Assembly (NCBI GenBank): GCA_017525235.1
Contig: JAFXTC010000038.1
Span: 26,214-90,213 of the forward strand
DNA from: Bacteroidaceae bacterium
GTDB lineage: Bacteria > Bacteroidota > Bacteroidia > Bacteroidales > Bacteroidaceae
Length of the DNA stretch: 64,000 nt
Direction of reading: 5' to 3'
Shown here: one piece after another, positions 1 through 8,102 of the stretch
Numbering within the stretch: position 1 is the stretch's first letter
Layout: the number at the start of each line of letters is the position of its first letter
Made by a program: the position numbers and the translations under genes
The notes under the pieces: generated by a model
The model's input: only the letters and a program-made list of their open reading frames with translations
Database searches by the model: none
Told to the model about the DNA's origin: nothing

Positions 1-733
1 AGGCACCCTGCTGTGCACGTTCTGTGGGGTTGCCCCATGTGGCAATATTAAATGAATGCTTGTCGTTAATAACTTTCTGCAAGCTCAGGAAGTATCCCAG
101 GCTGTTGTAGAAGGTACCCTTAACGGCAGCCGTCTGCATGTTGGCCCAGCGGTAACCGATAGTGCCGAAGAAAGCCCATCCCTTATCCGTAAGTCCTGTT
201 CCGAATGTATACATTGCTCGGATGGTATAGTTACGGTTGGCTCCTGAAAGAGTTACCTTATGCCCGGCAGGCATCATGCTGGCGCGGAAGTTGTAGTTGC
301 CGCTTCCTCCCAGGTTGGGAACGCTGAAGGAATTGTCCTCGAACGGGCTTGAAATATCCTGATTACGTGTGGCGTCGTTCATACCGCCAATGGTGGAGAA
401 ATTAAAACGTCCGTTCTCGATGTTATTAACCATTACACCATTCATGTACATATCATTGTAACGTGAGTCGTACGAACGGAACTTGAAGCGTACCGGACTC
501 CACTGATAACCGATGTTGTTGGTGTAAACATTATTGGCAGAGCCAACCTGAATGATGTTGACTGTCTGGTCATCATCTTCGCCCAACTGCGACTCCGACA
601 AGACAAAGGATGACCCCTCCTCGTGGATTTCATCCTCTAAGTTACTGACAGAAATCGTGTCAGTTTTCGTCTGAGCGAAACAGAATGGTGCGGCAAACAA
701 TGCCAGAACCAAAAGCTGATGCTTCTTTCTCAT
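1..733 (-). CDS. TonB-dependent-receptor-like outer-membrane protein (C-terminus beyond window)
   Basis: The reading frame opens at the ATG complementary to 731-733 and stays open to the window edge, so about 244 N-terminal residues are visible. A signal peptide (MRKKHQLLVLALFAAPFCFA) is followed by an acidic linker and then a plug-like region with the motifs RFKFRSYDSRY, MYMNGVMVN, GGMNDATRN and GTFYNSLGYFLS. From memory these match a Bacteroidetes TonB-dependent receptor class in which a short plug leads into an outer-membrane barrel. It probably imports a nutrient or acts as an envelope protein, but the substrate cannot be read from this part. It diverges from the EEP-family gene at 926. 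A promoter-like TAAGTTTG lies 36 bases upstream of the start, which supports this start. Family call moderately sure; substrate unknown. Confidence 0.75.
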   Translation of the reverse strand, partial: MRKKHQLLVLALFAAPFCFAQTKTDTISVSNLEDEIHEEGSSFVLSESQLGEDDDQTVNIIQVGSANNVYTNNIGYQWSPVRFKFRSYDSRYNDMYMNGVMVNNIENGRFNFSTIGGMNDATRNQDISSPFEDNSFSVPNLGGSGNYNFRASMMPAGHKVTLSGANRNYTIRAMYTFGTGLTDKGWAFFGTIGYRWANMQTAAVKGTFYNSLGYFLSLQKVINDKHSFNIATWGNPTERAQQGA

Positions 734-768
734 GATAATAGTAGTTTGTTTGTTGTTATATATTTCTG

Positions 769-776
769 CAAACTTA
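769..776 (-). promoter_or_regulatory. -7 element for the partial receptor gene
   Basis: On the minus strand this reads TAAGTTTG followed by C, matching the Bacteroidetes -7 consensus TAnnTTTG, and it lies 36 bases upstream of the receptor start. I see no clear -33 TTG at the expected distance. Confidence 0.5.
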
Positions 777-860
777 CAAAAAATATTTCGACTTACCATA
801 CGTTATAATAAAAAAAAGAGAAAAAATCCAAAATGTTATGTATGTTATATAAAAAAGTCT

Positions 861-868
861 TATCTTTG
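861..868 (+). promoter_or_regulatory. -7 element for the EEP-family gene
   Basis: TATCTTTG followed by CA is a good match to the Bacteroidetes -7 consensus. It lies 57 bases upstream of the ATG at 926, implying a leader of roughly 50 bases. No convincing -33 element is visible. Confidence 0.55.
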
Positions 869-925
869 CAAGGATTCAATTAATGTGCATAACTATAAAC
901 AATAAACAAATACCATAGAAAAGGG

Positions 926-1963
926 ATGAAGAAAATAGCATTTACCTTTGTGTGTGTGATGTTGCTTGCTGCATCAGCTTGTGTACGAGCTCAGATTCAG
1001 TGTCATGCAGTGTGTTTCTACAATCTAGAGAACATTTTCGATACGGTTCATGATTATGGCAAGAACGATTTCGACTTCCTGCCAAACGGCTCGTATCATT
1101 GGACCAAAAACAAATATGAGAACAAGCTGAAGAATATGGCTCAGGTGATTTGCGACCTAGGTACTGACAAAGTGCCGTACGGAGCCAGCATTATAGGTGT
1201 TTCCGAGGTGGAGAACGACAAGGTTATGGAGGATCTTTGTTCTCAGCCCAACATGAAGAAGCGCGGCTATAAGTTCATTCATTTCGAAGGTCCGGACAAG
1301 CGAGGTGTTGACTGTGCTCTTATCTATAATCCCAAGGCCTTTCAGGTAACTAAGGCTTTCCATAAACTATATGTCTATGAGGACGGAGACACGACGCATG
1401 CCACTCGCCCCTTCCTGTGTGTTCAGGGCATTTTGGCCGGCGACCCCTTAACTGTTATCGTATGCCACTGGCCCAGTAGAGGTGCTGAAGGTATCTTCCG
1501 TGAATATGGAGGCCGTCAGGTGCGTGCCCTTACAGACAGCATTCGTGCTGCCGACCCCGATATGCGCATCATGGTAATGGGCGATATGAACGACGATCCC
1601 GACAATGCTTCTATGGCTAAGTGTCTGGGCGCCAAGCGTAAAATGAAAGATGTGGGCGAAGGCGATTTCTATAATCCCTGGTGGGATGTATTGCGTAAGG
1701 ACGGTCAGGGAACCCTCTCTTATCAGGGAGCCTGGAACCTGTTCGACCAGATTGTACTCAGCAAGAATCTGCTGGATTTGGACGGCGCAAAGGACTATAG
1801 CCATTTAACCCTTTTCAAGTACCATATCTTTAAGCGCGATTATCTGATACAACAGGAAGGCAAGTACAAGGGAACCCCCAAGCGTACCACATCGGGCGGC
1901 GTATGGCTGAACGGATACAGCGACCACCTGCCCACCGTTACCTATCTTGTAAAGAAATTGTAA
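926..1963 (+). CDS. Secreted endonuclease/exonuclease/phosphatase-family protein
   Basis: This 345-residue protein starts with a signal peptide (residues 1-22, ending CVRA), so it is exported to the periplasm or surface. The rest is one EEP (DNase I-like) fold. Visible signature pieces are NLEN near residues 33-36 and SEVE near 93-96 (metal-binding Glu), HWPSR near 181, GDMNDDPDN near 218-226 and the terminal SDH near 332-334 that supplies the catalytic His. All key residues are present, so it should be an active metal-dependent phosphoesterase. The family includes nucleases and lipid or sugar phosphatases, and sequence alone does not choose between them. Secreted Bacteroidetes members often sit beside a TonB-dependent receptor, as here with the divergent gene ending at 733. 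It is a single gene with its own promoter. Confidence 0.85.
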   Translation: MKKIAFTFVCVMLLAASACVRAQIQCHAVCFYNLENIFDTVHDYGKNDFDFLPNGSYHWTKNKYENKLKNMAQVICDLGTDKVPYGASIIGVSEVENDKVMEDLCSQPNMKKRGYKFIHFEGPDKRGVDCALIYNPKAFQVTKAFHKLYVYEDGDTTHATRPFLCVQGILAGDPLTVIVCHWPSRGAEGIFREYGGRQVRALTDSIRAADPDMRIMVMGDMNDDPDNASMAKCLGAKRKMKDVGEGDFYNPWWDVLRKDGQGTLSYQGAWNLFDQIVLSKNLLDLDGAKDYSHLTLFKYHIFKRDYLIQQEGKYKGTPKRTTSGGVWLNGYSDHLPTVTYLVKKL

Positions 1964-1966
1964 AAT

Positions 1967-2056
1967 AATTATCAATTATCAATTGTCAATTATCAATTTT
2001 TTTTGTACCTTTGCAGCCGCAAATCGGACTTTAGGCTATAGACTATAGACTTTAGT
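1967..2056 (+). repeat. Two degenerate 7-base-period arrays upstream of fba
   Basis: From 1967 to about 2000 the sequence repeats AATTATC with small changes (AATTATC, AATTATC, AATTGTC, AATTATC). From 2029 to 2056 it repeats a different heptamer (CTTTAGG, CTATAGA, CTATAGA, CTTTAGT). The aldolase -7 element lies between the two arrays. Similar period-7 arrays with other unit sequences recur through the window. Confidence 0.8.
2006..2013 (+). promoter_or_regulatory. fba: -7 element for fba
   Basis: TACCTTTG followed by C matches TAnnTTTG. The -33 region falls inside the AATTATC array, so that array may supply or shape the promoter. The implied leader to the ATG at 2112 is about 90 bases and includes the second heptamer array. 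Confidence 0.6.
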
Positions 2057-2111
2057 CTGTTGAAAGAATGAAAATTGATTGAAATTCAAATATAACTAAA
2101 TTAAAAATCCT

Positions 2112-3110
2112 ATGACAAGTTACAAGGAATTGGGTTTGGTAAACACCCGTGAAATGTTTGCCAAGGCAGTAGCAGGTGGCTATGCAATCCCCGCATTCAA
2201 CTTCAATACATTGGAGCAGATGCAGGCTATCGTACAGGCAGCAGTAGAGACCAAGTCTCCCGTTATCATGCAGGTTTCTAAGGGTGCTCGTAACTATGCT
2301 AACGGTACTATCCTCCGTTACATGGCTCAGGGTGCTGTTGAGTATGCTAAGGAGCTGGGTTGCGCTAATCCTCAGATTGTTCTTCACCTGGATCACGGTG
2401 ATAGCTTCGAACTCTGTAAGGATTGTATCGACAATGGTTTCTCAAGCGTAATGATCGACGGTTCAGCTCTTCCTTATGAGGAGAATATCGCTCTTACAAA
2501 GAAGGTTGTTGAGTATGCTCATGCTCACGATGTAACCGTTGAGGCTGAGTTGGGTGTTTTGGCAGGTGTTGAGGATGAGGTTGCCAGCGAGGTATCTCAT
2601 TACACAAAGCCTGAGGAGGTAGAGGACTTCAGCAAGCGTTCTGGTTGCGACTCTCTGGCTATCTCTATCGGTACAAGCCACGGTGCTTACAAGTTCACTC
2701 CTGAGCAGTGCACACGTGACCCCAAGACTGGCAAGTTGGTTCCTCCTCCATTGGCATTCGATATCCTGCACGAGATTGAGAAGCGTCTTCCCGGTTTCCC
2801 CATCGTACTGCACGGTTCTTCATCAGTTCCTCAGGAAGAGGTTGATACCATTAACGCTCACGGCGGTAAGTTGCCCGATGCAGTAGGTATACCCGAGGAG
2901 CAGCTGCGTGAGGCTTCTAAGAGCGCTGTTTGCAAGATTAACATCGACTCTGACTCTCGTCTGGCTATGACTGCTGCTATCCGCAAGCACTTTGATGAAT
3001 ATCCCAGCCACTTCGATCCTCGTCAGTATCTGAAGCCCGCTCGCGAGAACATGAAGAAGATGTACATGCACAAGATTATTGACGTGCTGGGCAGCAACGA
3101 CAAGCTTTAA
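2112..3110 (+). CDS. fba: Class II fructose-1,6-bisphosphate aldolase
   Basis: This 332-residue cytoplasmic enzyme splits fructose-1,6-bisphosphate into glyceraldehyde-3-phosphate and dihydroxyacetone phosphate in glycolysis and runs in reverse in gluconeogenesis. The Class II metal-site motifs are visible: HLDHGDS near residues 91-97, AELGVLAG near 144-151 and VLHGSSS near 232-238. Length and motifs match the zinc-dependent FbaA/FbaB-type proteins of Bacteroidales. The ATG at 2112 is preceded by an A-rich ribosome-binding region typical of the phylum. It appears monocistronic: its own promoter lies upstream and a strong hairpin terminator sits 20 bases after the stop. Its frame is free of rare features and codon use looks like that of a highly expressed gene. 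Confidence 0.95.
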   Translation: MTSYKELGLVNTREMFAKAVAGGYAIPAFNFNTLEQMQAIVQAAVETKSPVIMQVSKGARNYANGTILRYMAQGAVEYAKELGCANPQIVLHLDHGDSFELCKDCIDNGFSSVMIDGSALPYEENIALTKKVVEYAHAHDVTVEAELGVLAGVEDEVASEVSHYTKPEEVEDFSKRSGCDSLAISIGTSHGAYKFTPEQCTRDPKTGKLVPPPLAFDILHEIEKRLPGFPIVLHGSSSVPQEEVDTINAHGGKLPDAVGIPEEQLREASKSAVCKINIDSDSRLAMTAAIRKHFDEYPSHFDPRQYLKPARENMKKMYMHKIIDVLGSNDKL

Positions 3111-3130
3111 TAGACTTTAGTCTTTAGCAT

Positions 3131-3165
3131 AAATAAAGGAGGCAGACAATATGCCTCCTTTATTT
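3131..3165 (+). terminator. Intrinsic terminator after fba
   Basis: A perfect 14-base stem (arms 3131-3144 and 3152-3165, core GGAGGCA/TGCCTCC) with a 7-base loop is followed by a T-rich stretch. It sits just past the aldolase stop codon. Confidence 0.85.
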
Positions 3166-3192
3166 GTTTGTTATAATGTGTTGTTTTTTGCA

Positions 3193-3290
3193 TGAAGTAC
3201 TCAAGTTGGATTACTCAAGTACTTACACTGGAGTACTGGAGTACTTACGTGAGAGTACTGGAGTACTTCCCAATAGGTACTGATTCAGTC
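3193..3290. repeat. Octamer-period AGTACT-rich array
   Basis: About 95 bases repeat GGAGTACT, CTCAAGTA and similar words with an approximate 8-base period. The array lies between the aldolase terminator and the 3' end of the minus-strand gene ending at 3285, and slightly overlaps that end. No promoter or gene is visible in it. Confidence 0.7.
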
Positions 3291-3719
3291 GTACCAGTTT
3301 ATAATCTCTTCGTACTTATCGAACGGCATCTTTTCTGTAACGCCGGCCTTGCCAAGGGCTTCGAGTATGATCTCCTGTTCCTTAGGTGATAGAGGAGATT
3401 CGCCTCGACGACGCTCGAAATAGGCATTGCGTCCAAACTTTCCGATTAGTGTGTACATGAAAGTTTCGTATTGCGCAGGGAACATCTTCTTTTGGAAATT
3501 AGTGAATCCAAAAGCATATGTCACAGGCTTAGAATCACGATAGAATGTACATTCTTTATCCTTAGAACACATCTCAGGATTGATGAGACGCAGAATAGTC
3601 TCTTTCTTCAGCAATTGAGAATAAGCTATCTGATGAAGGCATGTTGCCGCCATCGGACAATTTGTGTGCAAACAAACCCTATAGTCTGTGGGCAGTTCTC
3701 TGTATGTCTTTTTGGGCAT
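3285..3719 (-). CDS. Cysteine-containing Bacteroidales protein of unknown function (DUF6078-like)
   Basis: This 144-residue protein has no signal peptide. It carries a Cys/His cluster near the N-terminus (CLHTNCPMAATCLHQ, residues about 17-31) and further Cys residues near CSKDKECTF (about 51-59), which could bind a metal. The middle contains FGRNAYFERRRGESPLSPKEQ, which looks like a DNA- or partner-binding helix region. From memory it resembles the DUF6078 family seen in Prevotella and Bacteroides; no function is known to me. It follows the DUF4831 gene on the same strand with a 37-base gap that is filled almost entirely by CTAAAGT repeats, so the two may be co-transcribed. Family call moderate, function unknown. 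Confidence 0.7.
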   Translation of the reverse strand: MPKKTYRELPTDYRVCLHTNCPMAATCLHQIAYSQLLKKETILRLINPEMCSKDKECTFYRDSKPVTYAFGFTNFQKKMFPAQYETFMYTLIGKFGRNAYFERRRGESPLSPKEQEIILEALGKAGVTEKMPFDKYEEIINWYD

Positions 3720-3721
3720 CG

Positions 3722-3756
3722 CTAAAGTCTAAAGTCTAGAGCCTAAAGTCTAAAGC
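3722..3756. repeat. CTAAAGT heptamer array
   Basis: Five consecutive 7-base units (CTAAAGT, CTAAAGT, CTAGAGC, CTAAAGT, CTAAAGC) fill the gap between the two minus-strand genes almost exactly. The same word recurs, less regularly, at 2050-2056, 3113-3127 and near 54990. Confidence 0.85.
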
Positions 3757-4824
3757 TTACTTCATAATATCCTTGGTGCCACCTGTGCTTTGGAAGAAGG
3801 TGACCTTGGTGTTGGCTTGTTTGTCGAAGAGAATATTGGAGAGTATTTCTACAACGCCAAACTGGGCCATGGGAGTCTCTATGGCGTAGAACTCCTGCTG
3901 GTTGTTGAAGACGCTAACCTTTGTGCGCACAGGAACATTATAATATACTCCCTTGTCCATCTTGGCTTTCTTCTTGGCTATGTCCTCGTCGGCAACTGTC
4001 TGGGGAAGCGACTCAGTACATTTTACGCTAATATAAACGGGAGCGCCAGCCAAATCGTCAGCCTCTAAAACACCCAGTTTTTGGGAGAAGCGGAAAAGAA
4101 CCTCCTTGTCGGTTTCCTGATTTGTGAGAAAGTTGAACGAGGTAACTTCTGTGCTGGTCAGTTGACTGCCCTTGAACATAGATTCCAAAGCGGAAATCTG
4201 CTTGTCGAGTTGGTTCAGCATAAGCTGCAGTTGTGCCCCGTCTTTGGGCATATTGTCGGCTTCGCCTTTGATGAGGGCATTTCTGCTGTCGCGAAGGTCG
4301 TAAATTTCTTCGGCGCAGAGTTCAGCCATTTTGGCGGTACTGCCGGCAGTCAGCATCTCTTGAGTCATGTAAGAGCGAGGGTCTTCGGGCTTTGCAGCAG
4401 GGATGGCTTCGGGCAGTTCCGGCAAAGTCTCTTCCTCGGCTTCTGTGTTGATGCTCAGCAATATGCCGTCAGAGCTCAAGCCTACCAAAGGTGCCACAGT
4501 CTTGCTTTTAATCTTGATGCTGTAGGCCTTGTTCTTGTCGGGCACGCCAAAAGGTTCCAGCTTAATGCTTTTGATGCTCCAAACTTGGCTTTCTTCTGTA
4601 GGTACGTTAGGAAGCCGCATGTAGCGGTTTGCATACTTGTAGAAATCTCCTGGCTTTATTACCGTCTTTTCAGTTACGATTGTAATGCGGAAAGCTGTCT
4701 TGGGCAGGAAGTAGGAAACGCCCTCCAAGGTACTGCCAGGTACAAATGTTGTTACTTCGGTCTGAGCTTGCATCCATAAGGAGGAAACGCAAAGCGCAAG
4801 TCCTAAAATGTGTCTTAGCTTCAT
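3757..4824 (-). CDS. DUF4831-family exported protein
   Basis: This 355-residue protein begins with a cleavable signal peptide (ending LWMQAQ, about residue 21). The opening TFVPGSTLEGVSYFLPKTA and the two-part architecture agree, from memory, with the DUF4831 family of Bacteroidales. The middle has a low-complexity acidic stretch (TEAEEETLPELPEA), and the C-terminal half is probably beta-rich. It should be periplasmic or attached to the outer membrane. No catalytic motif is visible and no function is known to me. It has its own promoter with both elements, diverges from hpt and is followed on the same strand by the DUF6078-like gene. The start at 4824 is supported by the promoter 20 bases upstream. 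Confidence 0.8.
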   Translation of the reverse strand: MKLRHILGLALCVSSLWMQAQTEVTTFVPGSTLEGVSYFLPKTAFRITIVTEKTVIKPGDFYKYANRYMRLPNVPTEESQVWSIKSIKLEPFGVPDKNKAYSIKIKSKTVAPLVGLSSDGILLSINTEAEEETLPELPEAIPAAKPEDPRSYMTQEMLTAGSTAKMAELCAEEIYDLRDSRNALIKGEADNMPKDGAQLQLMLNQLDKQISALESMFKGSQLTSTEVTSFNFLTNQETDKEVLFRFSQKLGVLEADDLAGAPVYISVKCTESLPQTVADEDIAKKKAKMDKGVYYNVPVRTKVSVFNNQQEFYAIETPMAQFGVVEILSNILFDKQANTKVTFFQSTGGTKDIMK

Positions 4825-4844
4825 AAATCTTTGTATTTACAATG

Positions 4845-4874
4845 CAAAGATACAATAAATTTGCGGTTTTGCAA
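4845..4874 (-). promoter_or_regulatory. -33/-7 promoter of the DUF4831 gene
   Basis: Read on the minus strand, TTG (4872-4874) is followed after 19 bases by TATCTTTG (4845-4852), the full Bacteroidetes spacing. The -7 element ends 21 bases before the start codon. Confidence 0.7.
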
Positions 4875-4924
4875 TCTACCATTTATAATTTATTTCTCAT
4901 TTTTCACTTCTCGTATGTAATTTG

Positions 4925-4952
4925 TGAATTATGAATTATGAATTGTGAATTT
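4925..4952. repeat. GAATTAT heptamer array in the hpt promoter region
   Basis: Four 7-base units (GAATTAT, GAATTAT, GAATTGT, GAATTTT) lie directly upstream of the hpt -7 element, in the position where a -33 element is expected. The arrangement copies that seen upstream of fba. Confidence 0.8.
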
Positions 4953-4959
4953 TTTTTCG

Positions 4960-4967
4960 TAACTTTG
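4960..4967 (+). promoter_or_regulatory. hpt: -7 element for hpt
   Basis: TAACTTTG followed by C is a strong match to the consensus. It lies downstream of the earlier in-frame ATG at 4938 and upstream of the ATG at 4995, so it decides in favour of the later start for hpt. Confidence 0.7.
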
Positions 4968-4994
4968 CCCGAAATTAACGTAATATTGGATAAC

Positions 4995-5534
4995 ATGCAG
5001 ACAATAAAGGTTAAGGACAAGTCTTTTTCCCTCTTCATTCCTGAAGAGAAGATTCTGGCAGCAGTAAAGCGCATAGCGGAGCAGATAAACAAGGACTATG
5101 AAGGGAAAGAGCCTGTTTTTCTGGCTGTTCTGAACGGCTCGTTTATCTTTGCATCTGATTTGATGAAGGAGGTGAACATACCGTGCGAGATATCATTTGT
5201 GAAACTTGCATCGTATCAGGGAGTCAGCACAACAGGGCAGATACGCGAGGTAATAGGGCTGAACGTGGACCTTACAGGCCGACCCGTTATCATTGTAGAG
5301 GATATTGTCGATACGGGCTTGACTATGGCTCACATGCTTGAGGTGATGGAGAAGCAGAATCCTGCCAGCATAGACATCTGTACCCTGTTGTTGAAGCCTG
5401 GAAAGTTGCAGGTGAATCTGGATATTAAATACTGCTGTATGGAGATTCCCAACGACTTTATTGTGGGATATGGTCTGGACTATGACGGGTACGGACGCAA
5501 TACGAGGGACATTTATACTTTGGTGAAGAGTTGA
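4995..5534 (+). CDS. hpt: Hypoxanthine phosphoribosyltransferase
   Basis: This cytoplasmic purine-salvage enzyme joins hypoxanthine (and usually guanine) to PRPP to give IMP or GMP. The PRPP-binding signature VEDIVDTGLT lies near residues 101-110, and the flexible-loop region SYQGVSTTGQ and the C-terminal FIVGYGLDYDG are also present. The frame is open back to 4938, but I chose 4995 because a strong -7 element sits at 4960-4967 and the resulting 179 residues fit the family. It diverges from the DUF4831 gene and precedes adk by 95 bases that consist largely of repeats. It may begin the unit hpt-adk-obgE-pgeF, since I see no separate promoter in front of adk. Confidence 0.93.
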   Translation: MQTIKVKDKSFSLFIPEEKILAAVKRIAEQINKDYEGKEPVFLAVLNGSFIFASDLMKEVNIPCEISFVKLASYQGVSTTGQIREVIGLNVDLTGRPVIIVEDIVDTGLTMAHMLEVMEKQNPASIDICTLLLKPGKLQVNLDIKYCCMEIPNDFIVGYGLDYDGYGRNTRDIYTLVKS

Positions 5535-5593
5535 CAGTTGACAGTTGACAGTTGAGAATCTGATTACTCTGAGTACTCGGATTATTCCGATAA
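5531..5593. repeat. Heptamer then octamer array between hpt and adk
   Basis: TTGACAG occurs three times, then TTGAGAA (5531-5558). Directly after come four 8-base units (GATTACTC, TGAGTACT, CGGATTAT, TCCGATAA; 5562-5593). The first unit overlaps the hpt stop codon. Two different periods are stacked side by side. Confidence 0.75.
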
Positions 5594-5629
5594 AAAAAAA
5601 CAAGAACAAAATATAGTTAAAGTAAAAGG

Positions 5630-6202
5630 ATGAAGAATATTATTATCTTTGGCGCACCAGGTTCTGGTAAGGGAACCTACAGTGATGAAATTGTAGCAAA
5701 GTACGGAATGGGTCACATCAGTACAGGTGATGTGCTGCGTGCAGAAATCAAGAACGGTACGGAACTTGGTAAGACCGCTAAGGGCTATATCGACAACGGA
5801 CAGCTGATTCCCGACGAGCTGATGATAGACATTCTAGCTAAGACATACGACAGCTTGCCTGCCGGTAAGGGTGTTATCTTCGATGGTTTCCCCCGCACCA
5901 TTGCTCAGGCTGAGGCTTTGAAGCAGATGTTGGCCGAGCGCAAGCACGATATGGGTGTAATGATAGAGTTGATTGTTGACGAGGATACGCTGATGAAGCG
6001 CTTGCTGAACCGTGCTATCGAGCAGGGACGTGCCGATGATAACGAGGAAACTATCAAGAAGCGTTTTGCCGTTTATCATAGTCAGACGGAGCCTCTGGCA
6101 GCATGGTTCCAGAAGGAAGGCATACGCCACACTTTCACATGGGAAGGCAGCAAGGAGCTGATGCTGGCCAATATCTTTGCCTTCCTTGACACATTGAAAT
6201 AA
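5630..6202 (+). CDS. adk: Adenylate kinase
   Basis: This 190-residue enzyme catalyses the ATP + AMP to 2 ADP exchange that balances adenine nucleotides in the cytoplasm. The P-loop GAPGSGKGT lies at residues 8-16, followed by the AMP-binding STGDVLR and the GFPRT motif near 84-88. The lid is the short form: there is no four-Cys zinc finger, and RAIEQGRADDNEETIKKR occupies that position. The length agrees with short-lid adenylate kinases. The start ATG follows AAAGG. It lies five bases before obgE, an arrangement expected for one transcript. Confidence 0.95.
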   Translation: MKNIIIFGAPGSGKGTYSDEIVAKYGMGHISTGDVLRAEIKNGTELGKTAKGYIDNGQLIPDELMIDILAKTYDSLPAGKGVIFDGFPRTIAQAEALKQMLAERKHDMGVMIELIVDEDTLMKRLLNRAIEQGRADDNEETIKKRFAVYHSQTEPLAAWFQKEGIRHTFTWEGSKELMLANIFAFLDTLK

Positions 6203-6207
6203 AATAA

Positions 6208-7371
6208 ATGGCTGAAAGCAATTTTGTAGACTATGTGAAGATTTGCTGCCGCTCTGGTAAAGGCGGTCGCGGATCTATGCACATGCATCGAGCCAAATAT
6301 GTTCCTAACGGAGGACCTGATGGCGGTGATGGCGGTCGTGGTGGTCATGTATTCCTGCGTGGCAACCATAACTACTGGACGCTTTTGCACCTCCGTTATG
6401 AGCGGCATGTCTTTGCCACACATGGTGGTAACGGCGGCAAGAGCGGCAGCACAGGAGCTGATGGTGAGGATCGTTATATAGACGTACCATGTGGCACCGT
6501 AGTCTATAATGCTGAAACAGGCGAATACATCTGCGATGTAACAGAAGACGGACAGATTGTCATGCTTCTCAAAGGCGGTCGTGGCGGTTTGGGCAACAAG
6601 CATTTTGCCACCAGCACCAATCAGGCTCCGCGTTTTGCCCAGCCGGGTGAACCCATGCGTGAGCTCACCATTATTCTGGAGCTGAAACTCTTGGCCGATG
6701 TGGGTCTTGTGGGATTCCCCAATGCAGGAAAGAGCACTTTGTTAAGTGCCTTGAGTAGTGCCCGCCCCAAGATTGCCGGCTATCCGTTTACTACACTTGA
6801 GCCTTCGTTGGGTATTGTTTCATACAGAGACGGACAATCGTTTGTGATGGCTGACATACCTGGCATCATAGAAGGAGCGGCTGAAGGGCGTGGCTTGGGT
6901 TTGCGCTTTTTGCGTCATATAGAACGTAACTCGCTCTTGCTCTTTATGGTTCCTGGTGATACGGATGATATCCGCAAGGAGTACGAGATTCTGCTGAACG
7001 AGGTGAAGACCTTCAATCCAGAACTGCTCGACAAACAGCGCGTCTTGGCAATCACCAAGACCGATTTGCTGGACGAAGAGTTGCAACAGATGCTGGCAGA
7101 GGATTTTCCAGAGGATTTGCCGCACGTTTTCATCAGCGCCGTTGCCAATAAGGGGCTCACAGAACTGAAGGATGTCCTGTGGCTGGCCTTGAACAGCGAG
7201 AGTAATAAACTGCAGGCTATCACGCAGCAGGAAACAATTGTACACAGGAACAAGGACCTTGCCTGGCTACGCTCCGAAATGGAGGATGAAGGCGAGGATG
7301 AGGAGATTGAATTCATCGATGAGGACGAGATAGAAGACCTTGAGGATTTTGAATACGAGGAAGACGAATGA
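6208..7371 (+). CDS. obgE: Ribosome-assembly GTPase Obg/CgtA
   Basis: This 387-residue protein has the glycine-rich Obg fold over about residues 1-165 ([14 protein letters not shown] and related turns) followed by a GTPase domain. The G1 motif GFPNAGKST is near 169-177, G3 is DIPGI near 216, G4 is TKTD near 288 and G5 is the SAV motif near 311. Obg proteins bind the large ribosomal subunit and link GTP level to growth. The C-terminus lacks the OCT domain and instead is a strongly acidic tail (about 25 residues ending EYEEDE), as in other Bacteroidetes. It is tightly packed, with five bases after adk and a four-base ATGA overlap with pgeF. Confidence 0.95.
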   Translation: MAESNFVDYVKICCRSGKGGRGSMHMHRAKYVPNGGPDGGDGGRGGHVFLRGNHNYWTLLHLRYERHVFATHGGNGGKSGSTGADGEDRYIDVPCGTVVYNAETGEYICDVTEDGQIVMLLKGGRGGLGNKHFATSTNQAPRFAQPGEPMRELTIILELKLLADVGLVGFPNAGKSTLLSALSSARPKIAGYPFTTLEPSLGIVSYRDGQSFVMADIPGIIEGAAEGRGLGLRFLRHIERNSLLLFMVPGDTDDIRKEYEILLNEVKTFNPELLDKQRVLAITKTDLLDEELQQMLAEDFPEDLPHVFISAVANKGLTELKDVLWLALNSESNKLQAITQQETIVHRNKDLAWLRSEMEDEGEDEEIEFIDEDEIEDLEDFEYEEDE

Positions 7372-8048
7372 TATATGAAACACCTTCGTGGCTATTGGCC
7401 TTCTCGGTGGGGAGGGGCGTTCATGGGACTGAACCTGGAACAGATGCCCGTGAAACAGGCTTGCAAGGTGATAATTTACTGATTAGTCCCGAGCACATTA
7501 TGATTCCCCGTCAGACGCACAGTACAAACGTCAGATGGGTGAACACTTTTGGAGAGGTGCCCGATACGGATGCTGTTATAACATCAGAGAAGGACTTGTG
7601 CATAGCCGTTAAGACGGCAGACTGCATACCTATTTTAATATATGATGTACGCAAGCAACTCATTGCAGCCGTCCATGCAGGCTGGAGAGGAACGGTGGGG
7701 CGCATCATAGAGAAAACGCTTCGGCAGATGAACAGCAAGGCAGAGGACCTGTATGCTATTATCGGGCCTGGCATTTCAGAAGAAAGCTTCGAGGTGGGCG
7801 ACGAGGTGTATGAGCAGTTCCTTCAGGCAGGCTTTCCTATGCCGCTTCTGGCAAAAAAATATCCCGGTCGGGATGGGGAACGGTGGCATATCAATCTAAA
7901 GGATGCCAACCGTTGGCTGTTGGAACAAAACGGGGTGGGGGATATTCGGGTTTCTGACATAGATACCATGCAAAGCCCGCTCTATTACTCTGCCCGTCGT
8001 GAAACAATTAATACAGGAAGAAATATTAATGGAATAATGATAATATAG
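7368..8048 (+). CDS. pgeF: PgeF/YfiH-family multicopper-oxidase-like protein (peptidoglycan editing factor)
   Basis: This 226-residue protein carries the three metal-ligand motifs of the laccase-domain family: QTHS near residues 47-50, TADC near 82-85 and HAGWRG near 103-108. The E. coli member prevents misincorporation of L-Ser into peptidoglycan; other members act as purine-nucleoside phosphorylase/deaminases or phenol oxidases. All ligands are kept, so it should be active. The start overlaps the obgE stop (ATGA), indicating coupled translation. After its stop an 8-base-period array runs to the next gene. Confidence 0.9.
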   Translation: MIYETPSWLLAFSVGRGVHGTEPGTDARETGLQGDNLLISPEHIMIPRQTHSTNVRWVNTFGEVPDTDAVITSEKDLCIAVKTADCIPILIYDVRKQLIAAVHAGWRGTVGRIIEKTLRQMNSKAEDLYAIIGPGISEESFEVGDEVYEQFLQAGFPMPLLAKKYPGRDGERWHINLKDANRWLLEQNGVGDIRVSDIDTMQSPLYYSARRETINTGRNINGIMII

Positions 8049-8049
8049 C

Positions 8050-8097
8050 CTAGCTAAACTACTCAGACTAGTTAAACTAGAAAACCTGAAAACTAGT
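8050..8097. repeat. Octamer-period array before the GH128-like gene
   Basis: Six 8-base units (CTAGCTAA, ACTACTCA, GACTAGTT, AAACTAGA, AAACCTGA, AAACTAGT) fill the whole gap between pgeF and the next start. No separate promoter element is recognisable there. Confidence 0.65.
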
Positions 8098-8102
8098 AAT
8101 AC

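Noticed and set aside
3193-3290. Operator array for a DNA-binding regulator
   Set aside because: AGTACT words are frequent, but no regulator or promoter is near, and other octamer-period arrays at gene borders have unrelated sequence.
4081-4779. 232-residue plus-strand frame opposite DUF4831
   Set aside because: Shadow of the DUF4831 gene: no promoter, no family resemblance, and the minus-strand gene has a signal peptide and a promoter.
4938-4994. Longer N-terminus for hpt
   Set aside because: A strong -7 promoter element lies inside this stretch, and the first residues are translated heptamer repeat; 179 residues from 4995 fit the family.
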